From contig QKDV01000034.1 of NCBI GenBank assembly GCA_003251955.1, forward strand, positions 1 through 6,461: 6,461 bases of DNA, given 5' to 3'. Each line of letters opens with the position of its first letter. Position 1 is the stretch's first letter. Both the position numbers and the translations under genes were made by a program. The notes under the pieces are model-generated. The model searched no databases. It saw only the letters and a program-made list of their open reading frames with translations, and was not told the origin of the DNA. Shown here in pieces: positions 1-5,948 of the stretch. This DNA comes from Methanospirillum hungatei (GTDB taxonomy: Archaea; Halobacteriota; Methanomicrobia; Methanomicrobiales; Methanospirillaceae).

Positions 1-348
1 AATGGAAGAGTTCCCCTTATCTTTGAACGTATGGGTGAAAGGCCCGAGGTTCTTGTCTCTCATCTTCTTTATAAAACGGCTGTCCTCAAGACAAGTACTC
101 TTGAACCGAAGTATGTCGAGCTCATAAGCATAGCGGTCTCTGCCGCACTCCGGTGTAATCATTGTACTGATTATCATGTACAGGCAGCCATCAGGAAAGG
201 AGCAACAAAGGATGAGATCCTCGAGGCGATACTTATCGCAGGTCTCACCTCACAGTCAACCGTCCTTGCAGACGCATACCGGACTTATGCTGAGAGTATT
301 GAGGAGTGCACTGCATGTGGGATGAAGATTCCCGGAGAAGATCACTGA
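1..348 (+). CDS. Carboxymuconolactone decarboxylase (CMD)/AhpD-like protein, 5' end outside window
   Basis: The reading frame is open from base 1. The residues before the first in-window ATG (position 31) read NGRVPLIFER, which fits a normal CMD-family N-terminal region, so I treat the gene as truncated by the window edge and not starting at 31. Counted from that ATG, the hallmark Cys-x-x-Cys-x-x-x-His motif is C42, C45, H49 (RCNHCTDYH), followed by the family's helix-rich segment (RKGATKDEILEAI). AhpD relatives use such a Cys pair for thiol-disulfide or peroxide chemistry; the real substrate here is unknown. A second CxxC (C93, C96) lies close to the C-terminus and is not part of the core motif; it could bind metal or act as an extra redox pair. 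The TGA stop at 346-348 overlaps the stop of the convergent radical SAM gene by 7 bp. The family call is firm and the specific function is not. Confidence 0.88.
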   Translation, partial: NGRVPLIFERMGERPEVLVSHLLYKTAVLKTSTLEPKYVELISIAVSAALRCNHCTDYHVQAAIRKGATKDEILEAILIAGLTSQSTVLADAYRTYAESIEECTACGMKIPGEDH

Positions 349-2252
349 TCCTGATGTCGGCTACCGGTTGTCATCCTTCCGATAACCCTCCCACTCTTTC
401 CTTTCTTTTTATTACCTGGAGTATGCTCTGCCTGCCCCTTTGATCTTCCAATGAGGCACTCCGGCCCGTTTCCGATGAGATCATCACGTCCTGCCTGCCT
501 AAGACCCTCCCTGACTAAATCATACCCTGCAGGGTCACGCCATGAGAGCAATGCCCGCTGAATCCTCTTCTCATCACCCTTTGGTACATGGACTTTTGCT
601 CCGGTTTTGGGATTGATGCCTGTAGCATACATACAGGTAGAGGTTGTCATGGGTGTAGGGGTAAAATCCTGTACCTGTTCGGTGTAGAGATAGTGGTCTT
701 TGAGATATTCGGCAAGCTCAATCATATTCTGAATGGTACATCCCGGGTGCCCTGCCATAAGGTATGGGATGATATACTGTCGTGGATGTTTTCTCTTCTG
801 CACTTCCTCGAATCGTTCCCTGAACGAGTCAAATACATCAGGACCTGGCTTGTTCATCAGGTCTGTCACACTCTGACTGATGTGTTCGGGGGCAACCTTC
901 AGTTGTCCTGAAACATGTGAGCAGATCTGTTGCATGATATCTGGATCACTTGGAATCAGGTCATACCTGAGACCTGAACCAATGAAGACATGTTTCACTC
1001 CTGGTACAGCGAGAGCGTCACTAAGGAGTGAGAGGTATTTTGAGATACCGGTTCTCCGGCTTTTGCAGGTGGTACATTCACGTTCTGAGCATGCTCCATC
1101 TGATTCCCATCGACCGCACCAGTCTCCGTACATGTTTGCACTTGGCCCTCCGATGTCAGAGATTGTTCCTCTGAACTCTTTCATCCTGGCGATCCTTTCA
1201 ATCTCCCTGATGACAGAGTCATGACTCCTGCTCTGTATTATCTTTCCCTGGTGCATAGCGAGGGCACAGAATGAACAGTTGCCAAAGCAGCCCCGGTGAG
1301 AGGTTACTGAGAACCTGATGGATTCGAGGGCAGGGATTGGATCGGTGTATGAGGGATGGGCCTTTCGTTTGTACGGGAGATCGTAGATCGTATCCAGTCT
1401 CTCGGTGGAAAGGGGCAATGCAGGAGGGTTCTGGATAATAAGTGTTTTCGGGTGGCGCTGAAGAACTATTCTGCCCTGGAATGGGTTCTGTTCATCAGAT
1501 ATCAGGACATGGCTCTGTATATACTGGAGGGGGTCGTTACTCACTTGTGTAAAAGAAGGAATCTCAAGGATCTCCCCGTTTAACTCTTCCTTCTTCTCTT
1601 CCCATTTCTTTGGAGCTATCTTCCAGCAGGTACCGGAAATATCATGGACATCTTTTACATTTTTGCCAGAAACTACATCTTCGGCAAGGCTTATGATCTG
1701 TTGTTCACCCATTCCGAATATCAGAAGATCTGCAGGGGCATCCGCAAGAAGAGACTGGCGGATCCGGTCAGACCAGTAGTCATAATGGGCGAATCTTCGA
1801 AGTGATGCCTCAACTCCTCCTATTACAATGGGGGAGTCGGGGTATATCCTGTGGATGAGGTCGGTATACACGAGGGTCGCCCGGTCTGGCCGTAGCAGGC
1901 GCCCCCCGGGTGAGAATGCATCTTCATGCCGTCTTTTTCGTGCCGGTGTGTAATGGGCGACCATCGAGTCCATTGATCCGGCAGAAACTGAAAAGAAGAG
2001 ATTGGGTGGCCCGAAAATTGTGAATGTTTCGTCATTCCTGATGTCAGGCTGGGGAATCACAGCGACGGTATATCCGGCATCCCAGAGGGACCGGCCGAGA
2101 AGAGTTGTTGCAGATGCAGGATGATCGAGGTATGCATCACCTGAAACGAGAATGATATCGGGACGGTCTATCCCTAAACTCTCAAGTTCTTCCTGTGAAA
2201 CAGGAAGATACTCGGGCTGGTGGTGGTGCTTTGCACCCTGTTCTCCTCTCAT
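342..2252 (-). CDS. YgiQ family radical SAM protein (UPF0313)
   Basis: A protein of 636 residues, within the usual YgiQ size range. The N-terminal part carries the family signature around residues 33-45 (ILVSGDAYLDHP), typical of a B12-binding-like region ahead of the radical SAM core. The SAM-binding [4Fe-4S] motif CxxxCxxC is at C322, C326 and C329 (CFGNCSFC). A further cysteine group at C379, C388, C393 and C396 might ligate a second cluster or a metal; this is inference. The C-terminal third resembles the DUF3362-like end of YgiQ proteins (IIPYLMAGHPGC, DFTPTPMTTSTCMYATG). The last 35 or so residues are Lys/Arg/Gly-rich and look unstructured. The substrate of YgiQ proteins is, to my knowledge, not established. 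The ATG lies 21 bp after the stop of the SelB-like gene on the same strand, with no clear Shine-Dalgarno, suggesting cotranscription. The family assignment is very secure. Confidence 0.96.
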   Translation of the reverse strand: MRGEQGAKHHHQPEYLPVSQEELESLGIDRPDIILVSGDAYLDHPASATTLLGRSLWDAGYTVAVIPQPDIRNDETFTIFGPPNLFFSVSAGSMDSMVAHYTPARKRRHEDAFSPGGRLLRPDRATLVYTDLIHRIYPDSPIVIGGVEASLRRFAHYDYWSDRIRQSLLADAPADLLIFGMGEQQIISLAEDVVSGKNVKDVHDISGTCWKIAPKKWEEKKEELNGEILEIPSFTQVSNDPLQYIQSHVLISDEQNPFQGRIVLQRHPKTLIIQNPPALPLSTERLDTIYDLPYKRKAHPSYTDPIPALESIRFSVTSHRGCFGNCSFCALAMHQGKIIQSRSHDSVIREIERIARMKEFRGTISDIGGPSANMYGDWCGRWESDGACSERECTTCKSRRTGISKYLSLLSDALAVPGVKHVFIGSGLRYDLIPSDPDIMQQICSHVSGQLKVAPEHISQSVTDLMNKPGPDVFDSFRERFEEVQKRKHPRQYIIPYLMAGHPGCTIQNMIELAEYLKDHYLYTEQVQDFTPTPMTTSTCMYATGINPKTGAKVHVPKGDEKRIQRALLSWRDPAGYDLVREGLRQAGRDDLIGNGPECLIGRSKGQAEHTPGNKKKGKSGRVIGRMTTGSRHQDQ

Positions 2253-2273
2253 GACCGGTACCGCTTGTCTGAA

Positions 2274-3233
2274 TTATTCAAGCTGGATTGTCCCGACAAT
2301 TCTGAGTTTTTCTCCCTCCAAGTAATGGAGGACTATAACTGATCCCGGTCTGAAGATGAGTTCCTTCTCAAAAGAGAGTGTTATCTCTGCTGATCTCCAG
2401 TCTCCCCCGGTATCAGTTTTCTGGACCCTGCAGGGGAGGAACTGCATCCAGTGACCAGCATAAAGTACCATCTGCTCTTTGAGAGGTTCAGGCCAGTACG
2501 GAATGATCGTAACTTTGCCTGTTACTTCGCACTTGCTCTTGATCTCTGATGATGCAGAAAGCACGTATCCCCGGTCAAGGTCATCAGCTTCAATGCCTTT
2601 GAGAGCCAGCCCTACCCTGTCTCCTGTATGGGCCTCGTTCACATCATCATCATGCTTTTGAATCGAACGGATTTGTGCAGTTTTACCGAGGGGGTGGATG
2701 GTGACCTGATCATGTTTATGTACTGTTCCATCCTGTACACAGCCAAGGATCACGGTTCCAATCCCCTTGACATTAAAGTGGTGATCGATGGGGATTATTC
2801 CAGGTGAGTCTGTCTGCACCGGGGGTAGTGCTGCTGCATCTGCAAGTAGTGTCTCGCGGAGAGCGTTGAAATCATCGGGGATTACTTTGTACTGTTCAAG
2901 TACAGTCCCCTTAATGAGCGGTGATATCTGTGCAACATCCAGGTAATTCCTGAGGATAATATATCCACGAGAAATCCTGGCACAGTTCAGCTCAAGAATG
3001 CACTCCCCGAGTTGTGCGGTGACTTTGTCGATGATAACAACCGCCATATCGGCAAGCGAAACCGCGTAGTAGAGTGATGATAATTTTTCAGGATATCGTG
3101 ATGGTTCTATCAGTGTGAGTGTTGCCTCCCCTTTCTTGAGATTATAGAATGTAATATCGGTTGATGTTCCCTTTTTCCCGATCTCCTTTGCGATATCTTC
3201 AGGCCCGATTATTACGATATTTAAATTTGACAT
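2274..3233 (-). CDS. SelB/EF-Tu-like protein with degenerate GTPase domain (archaeal SelB-like, aSelBL type)
   Basis: A protein of 319 residues. Residues about 1-125 occupy the place of the GTP-binding domain but lack its motifs: the P-loop site reads GPEDIAKEIG from G10 with no GK(S/T), the DxxG site reads EPSRYP (43-48), and the NKxD site reads NYLD (96-99). Residues about 145-228 are a clear EF-Tu domain 2 (KGIGTVILG, then AHTGDRVGLALKGIEADDLDRG), closest in feel to SelB/EF-Tu/EF1A. Residues about 232-319 look like domain 3. The SelB-specific C-terminal tRNA/SECIS-binding extension is absent. From memory, a SelB-like archaeal family with lost G motifs (aSelBL) has been described, with unknown function. 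It probably does not hydrolyse GTP; binding to tRNA, ribosome or another partner is inference. Its ATG has no clear Shine-Dalgarno. It is the first gene of the likely operon with the YgiQ gene and is divergent from the DJ-1-like gene. Confidence 0.9.
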   Translation of the reverse strand: MSNLNIVIIGPEDIAKEIGKKGTSTDITFYNLKKGEATLTLIEPSRYPEKLSSLYYAVSLADMAVVIIDKVTAQLGECILELNCARISRGYIILRNYLDVAQISPLIKGTVLEQYKVIPDDFNALRETLLADAAALPPVQTDSPGIIPIDHHFNVKGIGTVILGCVQDGTVHKHDQVTIHPLGKTAQIRSIQKHDDDVNEAHTGDRVGLALKGIEADDLDRGYVLSASSEIKSKCEVTGKVTIIPYWPEPLKEQMVLYAGHWMQFLPCRVQKTDTGGDWRSAEITLSFEKELIFRPGSVIVLHYLEGEKLRIVGTIQLE

Positions 3234-3318
3234 GATTAATTAAGGGTTTTGTAGGAATTTGATAGGTTCGCTCATATTGTCTGTCTGATATCAATACAGT
3301 TAATAATTCTGCTGGAAA
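3234..3318. promoter_or_regulatory. Divergent intergenic region with quasi-palindrome
   Basis: This AT-rich gap must hold the promoters of both the SelB-like gene (leftward) and the DJ-1-like gene (rightward). An imperfect dyad spans 3281-3299: CTGT, one base, TGATATCA, two bases, ACAG, centred on the perfect 8-base palindrome at 3286-3293. It could be an operator. A TATA-like CATATTG/CAATATG at about 3273-3279 is suitably placed for either direction, but no box is convincing enough to fix a transcription start. Confidence 0.35.
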
Positions 3319-3897
3319 ATGGTTACTAGCATGAAGGTACTCATCGCGATACCCCCTGAAAAGTTCAGGGACGAAGAACTTCTTCAACCGGTACAGGTGT
3401 TTCAGGAGGCAGGGGTAAAGTTTGACTTGGCTTCAACCCATGTAGGGGTTGTGATGGGAGTTCTTGGCAAAAAAGCAAAGGTTAACCGGACATTTGAAGA
3501 TATTCTTCTGAAAGGTACCGATGAGTACTATGCTATGATGATCGTCGGTGGGCCAGGGACAATGGTTCACCTCTGGAACAATACCCATCTTCACGAACTT
3601 GCGCGGATCTTTAATGCCAAGGGAAAAGTTGTAGCCGGCATTGACAATGGTCCTATTGTTATTGCCAAAGCAGGGCTGCTTAAAAAGAAAGAGGCAACAG
3701 TAGCTCCGGGCCCTACTATCCGTGAGATGATGATTGATGATGCGATCATCGTGAATAAACCAATAGTGTACAAAGATCGCATAGTAACTGCAAATGGTCT
3801 TGAGACTGCAGTAGAGTTTGCAAAACTGATCGTACAATATCATGACGGGAATCCTGAATTCGTAGCGACTAAGAGTAAGGCCGGATTCTCATTCTGA
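3319..3897 (+). CDS. DJ-1/PfpI (class I glutamine amidotransferase-like) family protein without the catalytic cysteine
   Basis: A protein of 192 residues (188 if the ATG at 3331 is used, giving MKVLIAIPPE, the more family-like beginning; neither start has a convincing Shine-Dalgarno). The fold is shown by an N-terminal beta strand (KVLIAI), the acidic segment that normally carries the conserved Glu (EKFRDEEL, 14-21), the glycine-rich MMIVGGPG (73-80), and the C-terminal TANGLETAVEFAKLIV, which matches the T-x-G-x-x-T-A-x-x-F-x-x-x-L pattern of DJ-1/YajL. At the nucleophile elbow, where the family has A-I-C-H/A-G-P, this protein reads G-I-D-N-G-P (107-112), so Asp109 sits in the Cys position and Asn110 in the His position. 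The protein contains no cysteine at all. Classical protease, glyoxalase or deglycase chemistry of this family is therefore not expected. It may be a pseudo-enzyme, a binding protein, or use different chemistry. It looks monocistronic, with a hairpin and T-tract downstream. Confidence 0.9.
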   Translation: MVTSMKVLIAIPPEKFRDEELLQPVQVFQEAGVKFDLASTHVGVVMGVLGKKAKVNRTFEDILLKGTDEYYAMMIVGGPGTMVHLWNNTHLHELARIFNAKGKVVAGIDNGPIVIAKAGLLKKKEATVAPGPTIREMMIDDAIIVNKPIVYKDRIVTANGLETAVEFAKLIVQYHDGNPEFVATKSKAGFSF

Positions 3898-3927
3898 TTC
3901 TGACAGGTACCTTCATCCTCTTTTGTG

Positions 3928-3958
3928 TTCACCAGTTTGGCTGGATGAACGGCTTTTT
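3928..3958 (+). terminator. Terminator-like hairpin with T-tract after the DJ-1-like gene
   Basis: An 8-bp stem is formed by TTCACCAG (3928-3935) and CTGGATGAA (3941-3949), with one bulged A at 3945 and a 5-base loop. After CGGC comes a run of five T (3954-3958). It begins 30 bases after the DJ-1-like stop codon, a natural place for termination. In archaea T-tracts matter more than stems, so the hairpin may be incidental. The same T-tract lies in the upstream block shared by both PEGA genes and could instead belong to the next promoter. Confidence 0.45.
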
Positions 3959-3993
3959 ATTAACCTCGATAGGTCTTCAAAAGATATCTTCAT
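3953..3993 (+). promoter_or_regulatory. Upstream block of first PEGA gene, copy 1 of shared element
   Basis: This block contains CTTTTTATTAA (3953-3962, possible TATA-type element), GATAGG (3968-3973) and AAAAGATATCTTCAT (3979-3993), in the same order and nearly the same spacing as upstream of the second PEGA gene. The 15-base element is identical in both and contains the perfect palindrome AAGATATCTT. It ends 27 bases before the ATG at 4021. It could be promoter/operator DNA or part of the 5' leader; the sequence does not decide. No Shine-Dalgarno is visible before 4021. Confidence 0.5.
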
Positions 3994-4020
3994 CTTTTCT
4001 GTTGTCCAACCTCGGTACTT

Positions 4021-4689
4021 ATGTCACATGTTCGATCACTTCTTTCTCATAATCCTCTTCATCTTCTGACAACTTTTTGTTTTATATTTGTAGTTAGTCT
4101 GATTGTAGTAACTGCAGGGGTTAGTGCAGACAAAACTCAGACAAACATGACAATCGAGCTTTCTCCTGCAGATCCCTCTGTGAACCAGTCATTCCATGTT
4201 TCTGGCATACTTACGTCAACAGAAGGAAAACCTCTCGGGAACAAACATGTTACTCTTGAATCATCACAGAAGAGTTCTACCGACTCAGACAGTTTTGAAG
4301 TCCTTGCGACCAAAGAAACCGATACAGAAGGAGAGTATGACTTTTTCCGTCCGGTGGATACACCTCCTGAGTTCCTTCGTGTAAAATTTTTAGGAAATGA
4401 TAATTTTGCACCAGTAACCAGTCCGGTTATCAGTGCCAGGGGAGCCGGAACAGATCACCCGCAGGTTGTCACCGGGAAGACAGGTACTGTTATGATCTAT
4501 TCGACCCCGCAGGGAGCCGATGTCTATATCGATGATGTTCTACGTGGTGTCTCTCCATATCATGCCGGTGGTCTTACAGAAGGCACTCATATTGTTACTT
4601 TGGTAAAGAAAGGGTATCTGAACGAAACCCAGGACGTGTATATCACTACAAAATATGATGCTTCTCTTGATATGACTCTTAAACAATGA
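4021..4689 (+). CDS. Secreted Ig-like and PEGA domain protein (short paralog)
   Basis: A protein of 222 residues. Residues about 15-36 form a hydrophobic signal sequence (LLTTFCFIFVVSLIVVTAGVSA) with a likely signal peptidase site after VSA. Residues about 44-140 resemble a bacterial Ig-like/carboxypeptidase-regulatory beta-sandwich (VNQSFHVSGILTSTEGKPLGNK, then FLRVKFLGNDNFAPVTSPVI). Residues about 155-221 are a PEGA domain (STPQGADVYIDDVLRGVSP, then GTHIVTLVKKGY), a small beta domain common in surface proteins of methanogens. Sequons NMT, NQS and NET suggest archaeal N-glycosylation. No C-terminal anchor is seen, so the protein is either released or held by partners. The next gene is a clear paralog in tandem, and the two share an upstream element. 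The biological role is unknown; adhesion or envelope interaction is a reasonable guess. The gene stops right at the end of the PEGA domain. Confidence 0.9.
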   Translation: MSHVRSLLSHNPLHLLTTFCFIFVVSLIVVTAGVSADKTQTNMTIELSPADPSVNQSFHVSGILTSTEGKPLGNKHVTLESSQKSSTDSDSFEVLATKETDTEGEYDFFRPVDTPPEFLRVKFLGNDNFAPVTSPVISARGAGTDHPQVVTGKTGTVMIYSTPQGADVYIDDVLRGVSPYHAGGLTEGTHIVTLVKKGYLNETQDVYITTKYDASLDMTLKQ

Positions 4690-4702
4690 TCTAAACCTCC
4701 AG

Positions 4703-4747
4703 ATGGATCCCCTCTTTTTATCATGAGATCCATTTCCATCATGGATC
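4703..4747. repeat. Three alternating 7-base inverted repeats (ATGGATC / GATCCAT / ATGGATC)
   Basis: ATGGATC at 4703-4709, its exact reverse complement GATCCAT at 4727-4733, and ATGGATC again at 4741-4747. The middle arm can pair with either outer arm, giving two mutually exclusive 7-bp hairpins with loops of 17 and 7 bases. The first loop contains a T5 run (4715-4719). The element begins 14 bases after the stop of the first PEGA gene, so it may be a 3' end/terminator structure or a switchable RNA structure. The short arms leave room for chance. Confidence 0.5.
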
Positions 4748-4766
4748 CTGATAGAAATATCCAGCC

Positions 4767-4809
4767 TTTTTTTCGGATGGTGATAAGATCCCTGAAAAGA
4801 TATCTTCAT
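4767..4809 (+). promoter_or_regulatory. Upstream block of second PEGA gene, copy 2 of shared element
   Basis: Same layout as the block before the first PEGA gene: a T-tract (T7, 4767-4773), GATAAG (4782-4787) and AAAAGATATCTTCAT (4795-4809). The last element is identical over 15 bases to 3979-3993. It ends 29 bases before the ATG at 4839 but only 2 bases before the ATG at 4812. Because the spacing before the first gene is 27 bases, this favours 4839 as the true start of the second gene. The T7 run could also terminate transcripts of the first gene. Confidence 0.5.
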
Positions 4810-4838
4810 GCATGCAGAGACCTAAACTTCTGACATTC

Positions 4839-5819
4839 ATGTCTCTCTTCGATTCAAAACCCCTCCTCAATTTTATCAGATATTTTGCGCTAATCTGCAT
4901 GGTATTTATCGCAGGATCAACTGGGGCAACTGCAGGTCTTACTCCTGAAAAAATCCCGACAATCCTAACTATCGGTGCGCTTCCTGTTGATCCGACAATC
5001 AACCAGTCTTTTCACATTTCAGGAACTCTCACCTCTACTGGAGGTGAACCTCTTGGAAACAAACGGATAATTCTTGAATCTTCAGAAAAATCTAATCAGG
5101 ATACTGATAGTTTCTCCTCGATTGATATGGTAGTGACCGAGAGAAATGGTAGATATGAGTTTATGAGACCCAAGGGTTCTTCCCCCGAATACCTCAGGGT
5201 CCAGTTTATCGGAACCGATGATTATGCCCCATCCATGAGTCAGGTTATCGGGGTAAGGGGTATCGGTACTGATCACCCCCAGATTCAGGAAGGCGGTACA
5301 GGGGGCATCATGCTCTCGACAAATCCACCTGGTGCTGAGATATATGTAAATAATGTTCTCAAGGGAGTGACTCCGAACAAAGTAGCCGGACTTAAGGAAG
5401 GATCCTACATTGTTAACCTGACCAAGGAAGGGTATCAGAATGAAACAATGGAAGCGTATGTCACCGCTGATCGCGATGTCTCTTTTGATATAACCCTCAG
5501 TACAGAAGGCTCCAACATAAAAACCGGGGGTTCGCTATTCTCTGGACTCTCAACTGGAATTTATGAATCCTCACATCTGGCATATACTAAAATCGACAAT
5601 AACACCTCAGCGGGCCCTGATGTTGCAGTGGATGTGGCTAACGGTGTCATGAAAATTTCCGGGAATGATGTATCAGATCCGTCATATATCCATTTGAATA
5701 ACACAACAGAAACCTCTCCAAAAACAAATACCTACAACAATCTTAAAGTCTCAACAATTGTGACAAATAACACTCTAGGCGATGGATATGATGTCATGGT
5801 CATTATGACTGATCATTGA
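4839..5819 (+). CDS. Secreted Ig-like and PEGA domain protein (long paralog with C-terminal extension)
   Basis: A protein of 326 residues from the ATG at 4839. An in-frame ATG at 4812 would add nine residues (MQRPKLLTF), but 4839 is preferred because it gives the same distance from the shared 15-base leader element as in the first gene and a matching Met-Ser start. A signal peptide spans about residues 10-32 (hydrophobic LICMVFIAGSTGATA). The Ig-like domain (about 42-137) and PEGA domain (about 155-220; STNPPGAEIYVNNVLKGVTP) match the upstream paralog at roughly half of positions by eye, including identical INQ/VNQ-SFH, PLGNK and GTDHPQ segments. Residues about 222-326 are an extension absent from the paralog and not recognised. 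It is rich in Asn/Thr/Ser with sequons NNTS, NNTT and NNTL, has beta-type alternation, and contains no membrane anchor. The role is probably at the cell surface; the exact function is unknown. Confidence 0.88.
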   Translation: MSLFDSKPLLNFIRYFALICMVFIAGSTGATAGLTPEKIPTILTIGALPVDPTINQSFHISGTLTSTGGEPLGNKRIILESSEKSNQDTDSFSSIDMVVTERNGRYEFMRPKGSSPEYLRVQFIGTDDYAPSMSQVIGVRGIGTDHPQIQEGGTGGIMLSTNPPGAEIYVNNVLKGVTPNKVAGLKEGSYIVNLTKEGYQNETMEAYVTADRDVSFDITLSTEGSNIKTGGSLFSGLSTGIYESSHLAYTKIDNNTSAGPDVAVDVANGVMKISGNDVSDPSYIHLNNTTETSPKTNTYNNLKVSTIVTNNTLGDGYDVMVIMTDH

Positions 5820-5832
5820 TTACCTGTCCCCC

Positions 5833-5837
5833 TTTTT
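5833..5837 (+). terminator. T-tract after second PEGA gene
   Basis: A C5T5 run (CCCCCTTTTT, 5828-5837) begins 9 bases after the stop of the second PEGA gene. Archaeal termination often needs only a T-tract, so this is a candidate end of the PEGA transcript. An imperfect hairpin (CTGGT 5855-5859 with ACCAG 5876-5880) lies further down but has no T-tract after it. Confidence 0.3.
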
Positions 5838-5936
5838 GTCTGGAAAATATCAGCCTGGTGAGATAATGCTTTTCAACCAGTGCTCCAACTTTTAAGGTAA
5901 TCTGGCAGATGTTTGGTAGTGTCTGCTGTTAATAAT

Positions 5937-5942
5937 GGAGGG
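5937..5942 (+). promoter_or_regulatory. Strong Shine-Dalgarno that fixes a GTG start
   Basis: GGAGGG ends 6 bases before the GTG at 5949, an ideal distance. The alternative ATG at 5961 would be 18 bases away, so the GTG is preferred. It is the strongest ribosome binding site in the window. The other complete genes show little or none, which suggests short or leaderless transcripts for them. Confidence 0.75.
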
Positions 5943-5948
5943 TAACTC

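Noticed and set aside
588..1583. Plus-strand open frames at 588-911, 880-1224 and 1356-1583
   Set aside because: They lie entirely antisense to the well conserved YgiQ gene, overlap each other and read as unrelated low-quality protein; they are shadow frames.
2274..3233. Annotation as a genuine selenocysteine-specific elongation factor SelB or as EF1A/EF-Tu
   Set aside because: The GTP-binding motifs are missing and the C-terminal SelB extension is absent, so a functional elongation factor is not supported.
3433..3843. Minus-strand open frames opposite the DJ-1-like gene (3433-3843, 3591-3782)
   Set aside because: Antisense to a gene with clear family motifs; their compositions do not resemble natural proteins and no start signal is seen.
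4741..4833. Possible 30-residue open frame starting at the ATG at 4741, ahead of the second PEGA gene
   Set aside because: It has no Shine-Dalgarno, starts inside an inverted repeat, runs through the shared upstream element and has no recognisable character. A leader peptide cannot be excluded but is not supported.
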